This document shows positions 39,039 through 51,600 of a stretch of DNA of 64,000 bases, in pieces. Source of the DNA: Pipra filicauda (Eukaryota > Chordata > Aves > Passeriformes > Pipridae); assembly GCF_003945595.2 (NCBI RefSeq), contig NW_024104552.1, positions 496,001-560,000 on the forward strand, in the 5' to 3' direction. The translations under genes were made by a program, and so were the position numbers. The notes below the pieces were generated by a model. That model was not told where the DNA came from, ran no database searches, and was given only the letters and a program-made list of their open reading frames with translations. Positions within the stretch are counted from its first letter, which is position 1. Each line of letters starts with the position of its first letter.

Positions 39039-40437
39039 ACACTAAAGGAAGTGAAAAATTATAATGGGGCCACTGAGAAGGAGTAAAATGTGGGACAGCA
39101 AAGGCAGGAAGAATCAACATCACAGGCCAGGGAGAAGAAGGACAGTATTGTAGGGACAAAGGGCGAATGTCACCACATCTCACAGATCTTTTTTGAAGAA
39201 CTCCCCCCTCTCCCCCAATATCAACCTATACAGAGAGGAACATGAGAAGTTGCTTTTTTTTCTTTTCTAGACAGGCAAAAGAAGTGTCTTATGCTTTCTA
39301 GCTTCTTGTTACTTTTCATCATTTGTTCCCATAAGTACAAGCCCTCCCTTTTAATGTTAGGTTTAAATACTTTGCTGCAAATCTTTAAACTCTGCGTGAT
39401 AAATGTTGGCCATTATCATTACTCACTGCTATACTGTAGATATTGTTCAAGACGTAATGATACCAGCAGGTCTAACCCAATGCCAGCAGTGGCACTGCCG
39501 CTACGAATTGAGAGAGAGTGGCTTAAATCAATACACTACTAAACAGACCACATTCCACTTTAATAATTAGATTAGACTGTTGAATTTATAATGTTATTTT
39601 AGTGACACTGGTTCTTTGAATATGAGATCATGTCTGATGACTTTTTTAGCTTTATTTAGTTTACTCTGTTCAAGATGAGTAGTAATAGGGATGTAATCTC
39701 CAGGACAGCTGTCAAATACTAGTATTTATTTCTTGGGTACAGTTACTTGACAGAGGATAGACTTCAAGAAGGGTCATACCACTGCTTAAGGTTAGGGGTC
39801 AATGCGCATTAATTCTAGGAGTTTCATCCATTTATCCTTCCTCTCTCCTGAAGTATCAAATGCAAAAGAAATATACAGCTATTAAAAATGCCACACTGAG
39901 AATTAATCAAAGGAGGAGAATGAACTCTAATAGGGAGAACAAGGTACATAAAGTGAGTCAGAAGAGAAGAGAACATTCTTCCCTTTAGGCACTACTGATT
40001 GTCCCTGGAGCTTGATGGCATGCAGATCAACAATTGCTTCATGTCTTCAGGGTACTATTTTCAGGGCTGCTGAGCTGGGTCCATTCTCAGGATCCCCTTG
40101 GATACAGCTGGTGGCTGCAGCTGTCAGCAGCTGCTTAGGCAGACTGCAGCTTGGAGCACCACAGCAAGGCCAGGAGAAGGCCCTGAGGAACAAAAGGCTG
40201 CTGTTCTCAAACAGGTGTTTTTTTCCTAACCTCCTGTCTCCAAGTTCAATTTTCAAAATACAAGCAAGGTTCAGAGAGTTATGTTTTTTTTGCTGTTGCA
40301 TGACCACTTCAGTTGTTGCATGACCATTTCCATTACATCTGGCTTTGGTAGTTATTTTGCCCTGCCCTCCCTCTTGATGGTATAGCAAAGGAAACTGATC
40401 TGCAGCTTTAAATGATGAACTGGGCTTTAAACCCATG

Positions 40438-40560
40438 GAATCATGGGATGGTTTGGGTTGAAAGGAACTTTAAAGATCAACTAGTTCCAAGCCCTGTGCC
40501 ATGGGCAGGGATGCCTTGCACTAGACCAGCTTGCTCAAGACCCCATCCGACCTGGTCTTG
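40438..40560 (-). mobile_element. CR1 LINE 3' fragment
   Basis: GAATCATGGGATGGTTTGGG, TTTAAAGATCAACTAGTTCC, ATGGGCAGGGATGCCTTGCA and CTAGACCAGCTTGCTCAA are antisense CR1 3' UTR, with low divergence. Confidence 0.9.
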
Positions 40561-43500
40561 TGTGTGTAGATGTGTGTGGGACTGTATTCTCCTACTTTGC
40601 TGCTCATGTATTTAGAAAAACCTGTGGGTATTCTTCAGAGAGACCATGGCTTGGGAAGTTCTGCTGATTGATGCTGTTAGCTGTGCAAACATGATCCCGC
40701 TCTCCTGATTTCACAGATGAGTTCCTGACAGAAGATGCAGTGCTGCCTTCTGAGGGTGCACCCAGATTTTTCCCATGGAAGTAAGCATATGGACTAGGGA
40801 AAAGGGATGGTGCATGTTAAAGTCTAAACAGGACAAAGACAAGATGCCTTTGGGGCATGCATCTAGATCCAGGCATAAAAAGTGCTCCCATGCCCTATAA
40901 TTTAGACATAGCTGAAGGTACCTAACACCTGAAAATTCATGCTGCATGCACTTAAAAAATGTTCCTTCACATGATTTTTTGGATGATTTATCTTGTTAGT
41001 TGTTACAAATTGCAGCCAGAATGAGCAATCTAAATGCTTGCAGAATATCAGTTCTGAAAGCCACCCCTTCCTTCAGCTTTTGCTTGGTCTTATAATTTAG
41101 ATAATACAATAAATACTGTAATTCTAACTACCACTTCATTTTCTGCAATCATTTCAGTATACTGGTTTTGATTAATTTAAAGCCCAGTGTCTCTGCTCCT
41201 GCTCTGTTCTAGCAAACAGACATTCAAGATCCAGAAAGAGCCAGTTAAATTTAGTAAACACTTAATGCTCATCTCCTGAACAATTTAATCTGACACACTG
41301 ACCCAATTAGCTTTTTGGCATCACAAACAGTCAGTTTAGGGAGGGTGGTGGTTCTGCAGCAGTAATAGGAACCAGATATTTCTTGTACTCTTTGCCTGTT
41401 TTAGATATCTCAAATAGAACAGTTAAGAGGCTCCAGCAGTGGCAGTTTGGATGAAGAAGTAAAATTAAATTAGACAGAGAGTCTATTAGCAATATCAGCC
41501 TGGGGACTCTGAGTCCATGAAGCAATTGTTTTTACTTAGTTTAGGTTAACTGATACAAGTTGAACATGCTAGGACTAAAAATAAAGATTCTGTTGTTTTT
41601 TTTTTTTAAACAACTGGTTGATGTTTAGATTAAATCCCCAAAATTTCTTAATAAACTAGATAAGGTGCTTTTGATAATTTATCTTTTAAAATTAGTTAGA
41701 GATCTGAAGTTAACATATCCATCATTTACCAACCTCTAATAACAAAGCCTGTTGGGAACATAATTTTAACTGGGGAATGTGTTCAAATAAAGTACACTAT
41801 TTTACTCACATTCTCAAAAGAAACCATCTTGAGTCCTGACCAGTGAGCAGAAACAGAGTTCCTTGATTTAGAATGGAAAATGTTCAGTGGATGAATAATG
41901 AACTGTTTAAAATCTGCAACCTGTGTGACTTTGTATGAGGCACAGAGCTGGCAAATACATGGCACAATACAGGGATACAATACCTGTAGTTATATCTGTA
42001 CTGGATTACCTCTGTGTCTGTAGACACCTGTGATACATGCGCTTTCTCCCTCATCGGAGGAAGGGTATCTCAGGAGTGACCCCAGTGGTGCACTGTCCTC
42101 TCCCAGGCTAATGTTTGCTTAATTTGTCTTTAAGACCTTCACTCTCTAAGGTCACCGACTGCTGAACTCTGGGCTGAAAGCACCTGTACCAAGCTTTGCA
42201 CTAAGTGCCACATCCAGTCATTTCTTGCCCCTTCCCTGGGCAGCACATTCCAATGCTTAACCACCCTTTCACTGAAGAAATTCTTCCTGATGTCCAATCT
42301 GAACTACCCCTGAGAGCCTAAAACCTGTGCTGAAGTGTCAGATATAGGCAGGCTCCCCAGGCCCTGCTCCTGCTTTGGGCCACATTTGAGCACCCAAAAC
42401 AGCAGGCACAGCTGGTTCCCAGCATAGCCTGAGATCCAGGCTCAACCAGCAGAGTAGAGGTGCCTGTTGGGAGGAGCTGCAAGCAAAGCTGTGAAGGCTC
42501 ACTGCTTAAGAAACTGTTGACTGATGTTACAAGCAATCCAGGATTGTATTACAGGCAGATGCTGGAGTTTCAATTTACAGTTAGTATTAGTGCAGGACAA
42601 AAGCCTTGATAATTCTGTCCCCAAATCCCATAGGTCCCAGACCAGTCTTGGTGATGAGTTGACTGTCATCACTATCAGGTGTGTTATATAAGGGGGGGAG
42701 GGAGCAAAGTGGCTGAATTCTGTGGAGTTTTAATCACCCTCCAAACAAGCATTTTAAAGGCATGGAAGCATTAGGGTTAAGTAACACTCTCCTTAGTCAA
42801 AATATTCATGGGCCACTGAAAAAAGCTGGGGAGTGGTAGATATTTCATCAGAAACCAGGAGCAAAGAAACAGAAACATTACCAGGTACAGAAAGCATGTT
42901 ACTGTTGTCTTAATTTGGAAGAAGAGGGTTAGCAAAGGCATACGATACAGGGAAGTTGGTAATACCACTCTAAAGATCAGAGAAACAGAAGAGACAGAAA
43001 TCTCTAAAAGGTCTTTTTTGGCAGGTTTTTTAGGTAATTTCTGCTGTTATAGTACTGGTCAAAGTTGTTTATAATTCAGAAACTTTTGTGGGTTGATATC
43101 AGTAAAAGAGAATAAAACTTTTTTTTTTTTCCAGAGAGAGAAAAGCCTCATGATAATACTCAAGGAAAGTTTTCAAGAGCATTCAGCTCAAACCTGGATT
43201 GCTACCAATTAAGCTAATGTTAATCAGCTTAATGCTCATGCCAATGTATAAGCATGTTATTGAGGAAAGGATGAGAGGTACCAAAGCCATCCTTGCCTTG
43301 GACACTGCTGACAAGGAACTTTAAATTGTGCAGCTCTCAGTGATAATACATTGTGCTGAGTGGGTATTTATTTTCTCTCCAGTTCCTTTTGCTGAAAGAA
43401 ATAATTAAAGGTAGAAGCATTCCATAGCTACATTAGCAAAGAGATCTGGAGAACACCTGACCAGCTCATTCCTCAACTGTGGTTGTTTTCAGTCTGAGAT

Positions 43501-43649
43501 TTTGACAGTAAAACAATTTCCAGTAACACTTCTCCCTGGCCAGGACAGTTTCTTACTCTGAGCTGAGGAAGGTGTAATGCCAAAGGGGTCCAGGTCTGTG
43601 TGAGTCTGTGCCAGGGAGAGCTGCTGAGGTATATTAAGTTTGCTGGTCA
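40561..43649. other. non-coding with one CR1 scrap
   Basis: Apart from the CR1 fragment at 42.2 kb this is unique sequence without recognised exons. Confidence 0.55.
42190..42312 (-). mobile_element. CR1 LINE internal 3' UTR fragment
   Basis: GTGCCACATCCAGTCATTTC, CCTGGGCAGCACATTCCAAT and CACTGAAGAAATTCTTCCTG are antisense CR1. The tail itself is absent, so both ends are truncated. Confidence 0.75.
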
Positions 43650-44262
43650 GATCATAGAACCATAGAATGGTTTGGGTTAGAAGGGACCTTAAAGACCATC
43701 TAGTTCCAACTCCTTGCCATGGGAAGGGACACCTTCCACCTAGATCAAGTTGCTCAAAGCCCCATCCAGCCTGGACTTGGCCACTTCCAGGGATGGGGAA
43801 TCAACAGCTTCTCTGGGCAACCTGTTCCAGTGTCTCACCATCCTCACAATGAAGAATTTCTTCTTAATATCTAGTCTAAGCTTACCCTTTTTGAGTTTGA
43901 AGCACTCCTCCTTGCCCTATCACTACATGTCCTTGTATAAAGTTCCTCTCCAGTTCTCTTGCAGGCCCCCTTTAGGTTACTGGAAGAGATTACTGGAAGG
44001 CTGCTATAAGGTCTCCCTGGAGCCTTCTTCTTCTGTGCTAAACAACCACAACTCTTTCAGCCTGTCTCCACAGGAGAGGTACTCCAGCCCTCTGAGCATC
44101 TTTGTGGTCCTTCTCTGGACCTGCTCCAACAGGTCCACATCCTTCTTAAGCCAGGGCCCCAGAGCTGGAGACAGTACTCCAGGTGGGGTGTCAGTAGAGT
44201 GGTATAGAGGGGGAGAATCACCTCCCTCGACCAGCTGGCCACGCTGCTTTTTACGCAATACA
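43650..44262 (-). mobile_element. CR1 LINE 3' UTR plus end of ORF2
   Basis: This is the longest CR1 copy in the window (about 0.6 kb). It begins ATCATAGAACCATAGAATGG (antisense tail) and runs through the 3' UTR into coding sequence. On the minus strand, frames read SREVILPLYTTLLTPHLEYC and LQLWGPGLRRMWTCWSRS, which is the C-terminal end of the CR1 reverse transcriptase, with a frameshift between the blocks. It is 5'-truncated at about 44.26 kb and non-functional. Confidence 0.93.
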
Positions 44263-44784
44263 TGAAGAAAGCACTCCATAGCTGATTCCGTGCTCCATGT
44301 CCCTTCAGTGTCCTGGCAGTCATCATATTGGATCTTATTCTAAAAATAAGGAAACCTGTTGTGACCCAGGCCAGGGCACTCTGTTGAGGTATCATATGTC
44401 TTAGTTTGGAAAAGAGCATTTAATGTCACAGTCTGTCTCTTTCTCATGGTTTACTGTTAAGTGCAATGGTTTCAGGTAACATGGGCAATAGTGCTGACAT
44501 TTAATATTTTAAGAAAGGGTTTAGCATATGATTTGATAACTGGAAATTTTTACAATTATACTATGATTATTTCTTCCAAGAAACAGTGGTACTGCAGAGA
44601 CCTTTTAAATTACATTTTAAGCATGTCAGAAGAGTACTCCTCCCAAGGAAATATGAAATAATTTTGCTGTTGTGAATTCCTGAGACCAGCGAAGAAGCAG
44701 TGCGGACAGCCACGGTGTTCAGTGACTAAAGACTATTTCTCGCAACAGTAGGCTCCAAAGACGTTCCCCACTGCAGAAAAGAAT

Positions 44785-44830
44785 TCAAATTTTGGAGCTC
44801 CCTCTGCTGGTTCTACAGTAACTTTCACTC
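44785..44830. repeat. dispersed short repeat with CTCF-like core, copy 2
   Basis: It has the same GGAGCTCCCTCTGCTGG core (44794-44810), the same ATTTTGG left flank and CAGTAACTTTC on the right. The identity extends past the core, so this is a repeat copy and not two independent motif matches. Confidence 0.6.
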
Positions 44831-47769
44831 AATCGCCTTTCTCTTTTCTCTGATTGCTCATTATCACTTAAAAAATTCATTTCAGGTATTGTTGTAATAA
44901 AAGAAAAAGTTATTATATTGCTTATCAGAGCATGTGTCTGGGATAGTTGATGTTACATTGGGGAAAAATCTGATATTCCTCTAACAAGGAGAGAAAAGAT
45001 TTCTTCTTCTAAGTCTGGTTTCAGGACTTGCAAATGCATAGTGCATGTTTACAAGTGTTTAGTGGAAGCATATGTCCCTATCACTCCATTTTTCCATGAA
45101 TTCCTAATATGTGTGCACTCACGTGACTGCTTTTATACATGTTAGAGTCTGCCTTACTGAGTACAAACAAGGTAAACCACGAAGCCAACACTTGTGAAAA
45201 CACTGCACAAAATAGCACAAGCACACACTGCCAAGAAACTAGGTACAGGGTTTTACACTCATCCTTTATACACCTTATTTAACTGTTGCATGGTCTAGAA
45301 TATCCCTCATTTTCTGCAATGTATTTTCTTATTGTCATGTACGTAAATGGCACTACAGGGTTTTGGTTTGCTTTTCTAAGATGAAATCAAGCTTAGTATG
45401 CCACACAACACAATTGCACAGGTATTTCAGGTGCATGTGTTAAAAAACAACCAAACAGTTGAGAGAACACAGGTATCAGAAACAGTGTATATCCAAGGTA
45501 TTGCTCAAGTATCATTCTTTTTTTTTTAACCAATTGGCTGACTTTGCTTATGAGTCTATGGTTATTAATCCAAATTCTCAAAGATTAAAATTAACCTCTC
45601 CATTTTGATAGGCAGTGGCTCATCTCCTGTTGCTTTGCAGCAAGTATGCCATTACAGGTAAGTTTGCAGAATAGCCTCCAAAGTACATGGAATCAGAGAC
45701 TTGAGCCTTTCTGGGACATGCTTTTGCTCTGCATGCAACAATCTCCCCTGCAAAAATTAGTTTTCTACTCCAATTTTGGTAGTGATTATGTTTGCGAAAT
45801 AGCTTTAACTTTAAAAGGTAAAGTTTGATTATGTTCAAGTATTTTCTGGATGGATTAAAGGAATCTGAAAATAGATTGTAGAGATTTTCTTCCTGTTTTT
45901 TGTAGGGGAAAACCCACTGGTTTTGCAGCTAAGCTGCAATAAATTGCAACCATCCTGAGGTTTGCACATCAACTGTAGCCTATAAAAAAAATCTTAATAG
46001 TGGAGGTATGCAGCCCTCAATGAGGCTGATAAAATACTAATGGGAGAGCCATAACGTAATTACAGGAACAGCTGAATAAATCAAGATAGCACTTAACAAG
46101 ATAATTCCAAATCATGATTATGTTAGATTATATCATCATTTCAGTGACACCACTGAGAGGTGATTAGAGATGGAACTTTAACTTTCAACTTTTTAACAAT
46201 TTCATTTACATTTATTTATTCACTAATATGGGAAAAAACCTTCTATTTTCTCTGAGTTCATTGAGACATGAGTATATTTTCAGTTCCAGTTTGCTTGAAG
46301 AAAAGGTATCTTTCAAAAGACTAGAAGGGTGCCTAGTTCTGGATATTGATAACTGGATAATGGACCCATAAATACATGCTGAGCTGAATCTTGTGAAGGT
46401 AATTAGAAAATTATCCCACTGAAGTCACTGGAAGTGTTCCTTCTGATTCTTGCAGAAACTGGAATGACCCTCTAGTGACTCTAAAGTTTTCAGTCTTCCC
46501 AACATTTTATGACATATTTAAAATTATTTGAGCTTTGGTCTTTGTTATTTATTTAAACAAGGAAAAGATCTTTCAGTGATGATATTAATCACTAACTATA
46601 GAGTACAGCAGTGCTCTCAGATACCAAGCATGGTAAAAGGTACTTTTTACCAAAAAAGTTAAATTGCCATAGTTTAGGGGGAATTTATCCTACCTCTGAA
46701 TACTGAAGTATTCTAAATGGCAGTCAGCATTTCCTGTAGTTTTTAGACTTTGTGTTTAGCATCACTGAGGTTTCTTGTGGTCATAGTTAGCTCTAGGTGT
46801 TGCTGAGATGAAAGCCAAGACTACTTGCATCAGTACAGTATCAATGAGACAGGAGTGCCAGCTGCAGCAAGGCTGCACTGCCATGGTCCTCAGCACAGAC
46901 CTGCACCCGTCTCCTTACTTGTCAGTGCAGTGTCGATCCAGATCCGCAGGCTGGGATGGAGCACATCACTTAATGCTTGTGCTGATGTGTGAGTGGCTGT
47001 GTCAGCTGGCATCCTACACTGCTTTAGGTTCCTCTCCACTGCAAAATGCTCACCCTGTTGAATTTTGGTGCTGTCAGTGGGTACCACTCTCTCCTAAAAG
47101 CTGGCCTTCTTTTTCTGAGGTCAATTTGTGATCTAAAAGAACCTCTTAAAAATCGTGGCTGTAATGCATAGAACACCTTTGTATTCAATGACAAGCATTT
47201 TTACATCTCCACATCTCCATGAAAGAGGGAATGGAGTAAAGCTGCTGTCCTACTACAGAAGTGTTGCTTCTCTTCTGTGTAATGTTTCATTCTGACAGAT
47301 TAACAGTCACTCGGAGCAAGTAGGTGCCTTGAATGGAGAAGGAAAAACAGTTCAGGACAAAGGCAAGTAACACTTCTGGAAAAATGTGGTGCACTCACCT
47401 AGTATTTGGCAATGAAGATGAGCAACATAAGGATACTGCTGAACACAAAAGATGAATACATCAGGGAACCTGCGGCTCCCACTGTTCTTCACCCCTGCTT
47501 TTGGTTGCCAGGGAGTATGGTGTTGGAGTAATGTTGACAGCAGCAACAGTGATTTGGAACTTGGTATCTGCTATTCAGAAGATGCCAAACACCTTGTAAG
47601 TGATCATGGTCACGTTGTTTTTGCTTGTATGAGCTTTCCTGTTGGGGACTGTGATGACATATAGTCCTTTCCTTGCCTTTTTACATATGGTAACTATCTC
47701 ACAACTATTGAGTTCAAGTTAGGAAATGGTACTGATTGAAAAGTCACTGCTTCTAAGGACGTCTTCCTA

Positions 47770-47935
47770 AAGTGCATTGCAATAATACATATTATTTGTA
47801 CAATAATATTTGCATTTTTAAACAATCTGTATTTGTTATGCATATATTATTGTGTATTAGTTATTAAATGATATATATAATTATTATGTGCAAAATTGTA
47901 ATTACATATATATTTTAGAATAATCAGACTTGATA
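47770..47935. other. AT-rich tract
   Basis: A run of about 165 bases with almost no G or C, made of ATTATT, ATATAT and TTAATTA-like words. It has no ORF and no repeat family I recognise. It could be a matrix-attachment type region, but nothing here proves it. Confidence 0.5.
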
Positions 47936-48491
47936 AGAAACACATTTTCAATCTTTTCTAAAATAGCTGTGCTCTTTAGTCAGTAAAGGACAAAGTTATT
48001 CCTTGGAAGTATTAATACTCTTCTATCTAACAGGAAGGAAAGTATCGATAAGCAAAGACACACCAGATACCTAAGGGAGATGACATAATTAGTATTCATT
48101 ATTAATGAAGCTATTGCCTCATTCACATGAAATACAGAGCACTTAATACTCGATTTACCTCATCTTTCCATCAATACATACATTCCTTTTAGAATGTGAT
48201 GTTATATGTCCTCACTTGGGAAATCTGTTCACATGGAATGCACTAATTAGAAGTTTCATTTCAGTTTGACTTTGCCTTGCCTTTGGCTTTAGCTCACTTG
48301 GTTTTGTAATCCCACTGCACACCACATTATAATATTTAACACAATAATCTATGTATCTGACAATAATCACAGCATTGAAACTACTGTCCTGAGGATAATA
48401 GGAGCAACAAGCAAACTCAGCCATGTAGGGTTTTCTTCTGCTTACCAGTTACTTAGAACGAAAAGCAGCATAGGAACTGGAGTAAGTCTGG

Positions 48492-48645
48492 CCGGCAGTC
48501 ACCACAAGAACGTGTTCAAGAAGCATTTGAATGATACTCTCAGTCACATGGTGTGACTCTCGGGGTTGGTGCTGTGCAGGGCTAAGGGTTGGACCTGATG
48601 GTCCTTGTGGGTCCTTTCCAACTCAGCATATTCTGTGATTCTGTG
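48492..48645 (+). mobile_element. CR1 LINE 3' fragment
   Basis: TTTGAATGATACTCTCAGTC, TGTGCAGGGCTAAGGGTTGG and the end CATATTCTGTGATTCTGTG form a sense CR1 tail. It is very similar in its blocks to the copy at 9.85-10.07 kb. Confidence 0.9.
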
Positions 48646-51600
48646 TTAGCAGAGTAGCTCTTACACATGGCTCATGGTCCCTCTTTCAGTTCCTCTTTTA
48701 CCATGTTCTTTGTGGCATGACTAAAATTTTCATACTGCTGGGAAGAACTGAAGACTGGTTTTGTAAGATGTTTACTGGTTTTGTAAGATGTTTACATAGT
48801 GATTCCTATTTGGGTTGTTTTACAAGCTTAAGAACTAGGTATCCACCCCAGAAATGCCTTAAATAGGATGGACAATGCCTCTCAGGGGAGTTTTGAAGGG
48901 AGCTGCACTGACATTGCAGGACCGGGCAGTGACAACAGTCCCAAGTTCCAGAGAAAGAAGGCAACAGTGTCTGGGAGGAAGGGAAGGAGGCACCTGAAGG
49001 GGAGGTTAAGGAAGCAGTGGCAGCAGTCACAGACCGTGTCTGATAACATCTGCCAATGGTCTGAAGCAAGATTGGACTAAAAGGATATGAAGAACAGCTT
49101 TGTCCTCTTAAGTGCTGCAAGATCCTGAAAAGTAACGAATAACCACATATCCTACTGTCTCTAGGAAGAATTTCAGGTGATCCTGAATGATCAGACTAAG
49201 TGTAACTTAATAGTGTAACAGTTTAAATTAAAGAAGTCAAACATATTAGAAGAAAATTGGATATAAAATATGCTGCTTTCTGCCTTACTGCCTTTTCATT
49301 TGGGGGAAATTTCACACAAACATTTATGGATTGCACTGTCTTAAATGTCACCTTGGCAGCAATGCTTCAACAAACAGGTGACAAATGCTAGATTGCTGTA
49401 TGTAGCATCCTGAAACTCATCTGCAAGTGGGGTAATGAATAAATGAAGGGATGAATTAGGGTGAAATTAAAAGATCACTAAAAAAAGATTAAAAAAATGA
49501 AGGAATTTAAAAAAATCCTAAACCAACAGGTAAAGACCTCAGCTGAGACCTGGAAATAACTTGTGGTTGTATAACCAGGAACAGCTTTGTAGTTTGCCTT
49601 CACCATATGAAGACTGTTGTCAATAGCATCTAACCCAAAAATAAGCCCTGGGCATGGCTGATAGCCTGTTTCTGTAAATAGGAAGAAGAGAGGAAGACTC
49701 CTTAGGAAGCCTCTTTCAGCAGGACCTTCCAGATACAAAAGAAGTGAGGAGATAGGCCCTCAGAGGGGTCTGTAAATCAACCAGTGATATATGTAACCAC
49801 AGAGAACCATTATCCACAGCTCCCCCTTCCCAAGTACTGGCAAATGAGAAGTGATTCAGGCACTAAGAGGGGCTACTTCACGACAGTCTAAAATATCATA
49901 CCTGGGCTCCTAATTCCGAGGAGTGTGGGTCTCTTAAACCCAGTCTCGTTTTAGACAAGGCTGTGCCTTTCCCTGCAAAAGTACCATGCAGCAGGATTAA
50001 AAGAATTATGATGAAGCATTTTTTTATCCAAAAATATAATTAAACAAAACCTAATTAAATTGTTGGGTTTTTTGCTTTCCACCTTCCTTTTGAGGCCCAT
50101 CAGCATGTCTGCATGGGCCATCCAGGAGAACACTACTATGGGACATGATCCAGTCCCACACTAACTTGATGAAATCTGGTTTCAGCCAAGGCAGTGGAGT
50201 CTGGCCACTGAATATCTAACAGCATTTCACTGCTGCTCACAAACGAGGGTCTGATCACACTACTAAACCAGTGGCTTCTAAGGTTTGGTTCAACTGGGTT
50301 TTAAGACAGCAACAGTAACATATACATTCACCTTCCATGAACACAGCTTAATAAAATACAAGTATATTCAACAGTAGTAATTGGTTTGATAGATCATAGA
50401 CTCGGAGAGGCAAGTGTTAAAAGATGGAGATAACGGCTCAGTGTCTGGCCAGGAAGGCAGGCTGACAGGGAGTGACTCATCTGCCCACTGATGAAAGGGA
50501 AATTCATCTGTAGGTTAGCCCAGTAAACTGTCACTGCCATAATGGTTTAAATTATCCCATCACTGGGCTATTGTAGCACTCAAAAAACATTGAAACTTGG
50601 GATTATTTGTGGGAGAAGATGGTTTAAAAAGAGAAAGGAAAGAAGTTAGCCATGTTTCCTGCCAAGACACTGATAAATGGCAGTGGTGAGGGAGAGAGTA
50701 AATCAGCAGCAGGTTTCATTTTCTTATTACTCGGTGTTTCGCATTTACCTTGGATACTCTGAATTTGTGCTATGAATCAGAAGCAGTACCACAACAGTAG
50801 TATTTCAGCTGGTCTGATAAAGAATTATCTCAGCAGTATCTGCCTTTCCAAATTTATTCTTTGGTTATTTACCTCATACATTTTGGTGGCTAGAACCTCT
50901 TTGCAGACAGTTTGAAAAAACATCAGTGCTTTTCTTCTGATAATATAGGAAAGATGGGCCTTTCTGAAAGCTCAGTAGAATGTCCCTGATGTCCCTGTGC
51001 CTCCTTTTCTTTGCTTCTAACTGGGAAACAAGGCCCAAGTGGTCTTCTAGGCAGAGTGACCTCAGTGTGATTGGAGTTTTCAGTATCCTTCCTTGACTCC
51101 TTTGGGCTTTTGTTCCACTTCTCATGTTACACAAAAGGGAGAAGCAGACCCCTTACATCTCAAAAACCTCTGCTCAATAAAGAAGCATTGTTCCACTTCA
51201 CAAGGTGGACTACTTCTAGTCTGGAGAGTCTGAAGAGCAAACTTATTTTTTACTGATATACTATCTAACATATTGTCCCTCAAAAATTATTAACCATTAA
51301 GACACTACAAAAAATGATAGAATTCACTCTGCCTAAATTCTACAGTCTAGGTTTAGATTTAGGTCGCTAAAACATATCTAAGTGGTAGATAGCAACCCAG
51401 CCATGCTCTTTCCAGGAAGTCTGGAAAGTCTCCAGGGATTATCAAACTTGTCCTAACGCGCTCAGACATACTGTTTTGAGGGCTGCAAGCTTGACTTGCA
51501 ACCTAGTAAAGACAGGTGCTAAAATGTGGGAGGTCTTAGGCTCTCAGATGTCCTCAGCAAGAAGCGCTTTGAACCTCTATAATTTTCTCGTTTCCTCTAC

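Larger units (their letters stand above)
35501..40437. other. non-coding, nothing recognised beyond listed repeats
   Basis: It includes CTCF-like repeat copy 1, a G-rich patch near 38.91-38.94 kb and a tiny CR1 tail. A 144-codon plus frame (36356-36790) is not protein-like. Confidence 0.5.
44263..48491. other. non-coding, nothing recognised beyond listed repeats
   Basis: It includes CTCF-like repeat copy 2 and the AT-rich tract at 47.8 kb. No exon recognised. Confidence 0.55.

Noticed and set aside
43750..44419. Overlapping open frames of 171 codons (plus) and 120 codons (minus)
   Set aside because: Both lie in or run out of a CR1 copy. The minus frame is the decayed C-terminal end of CR1 reverse transcriptase and the plus frame is its antisense shadow.
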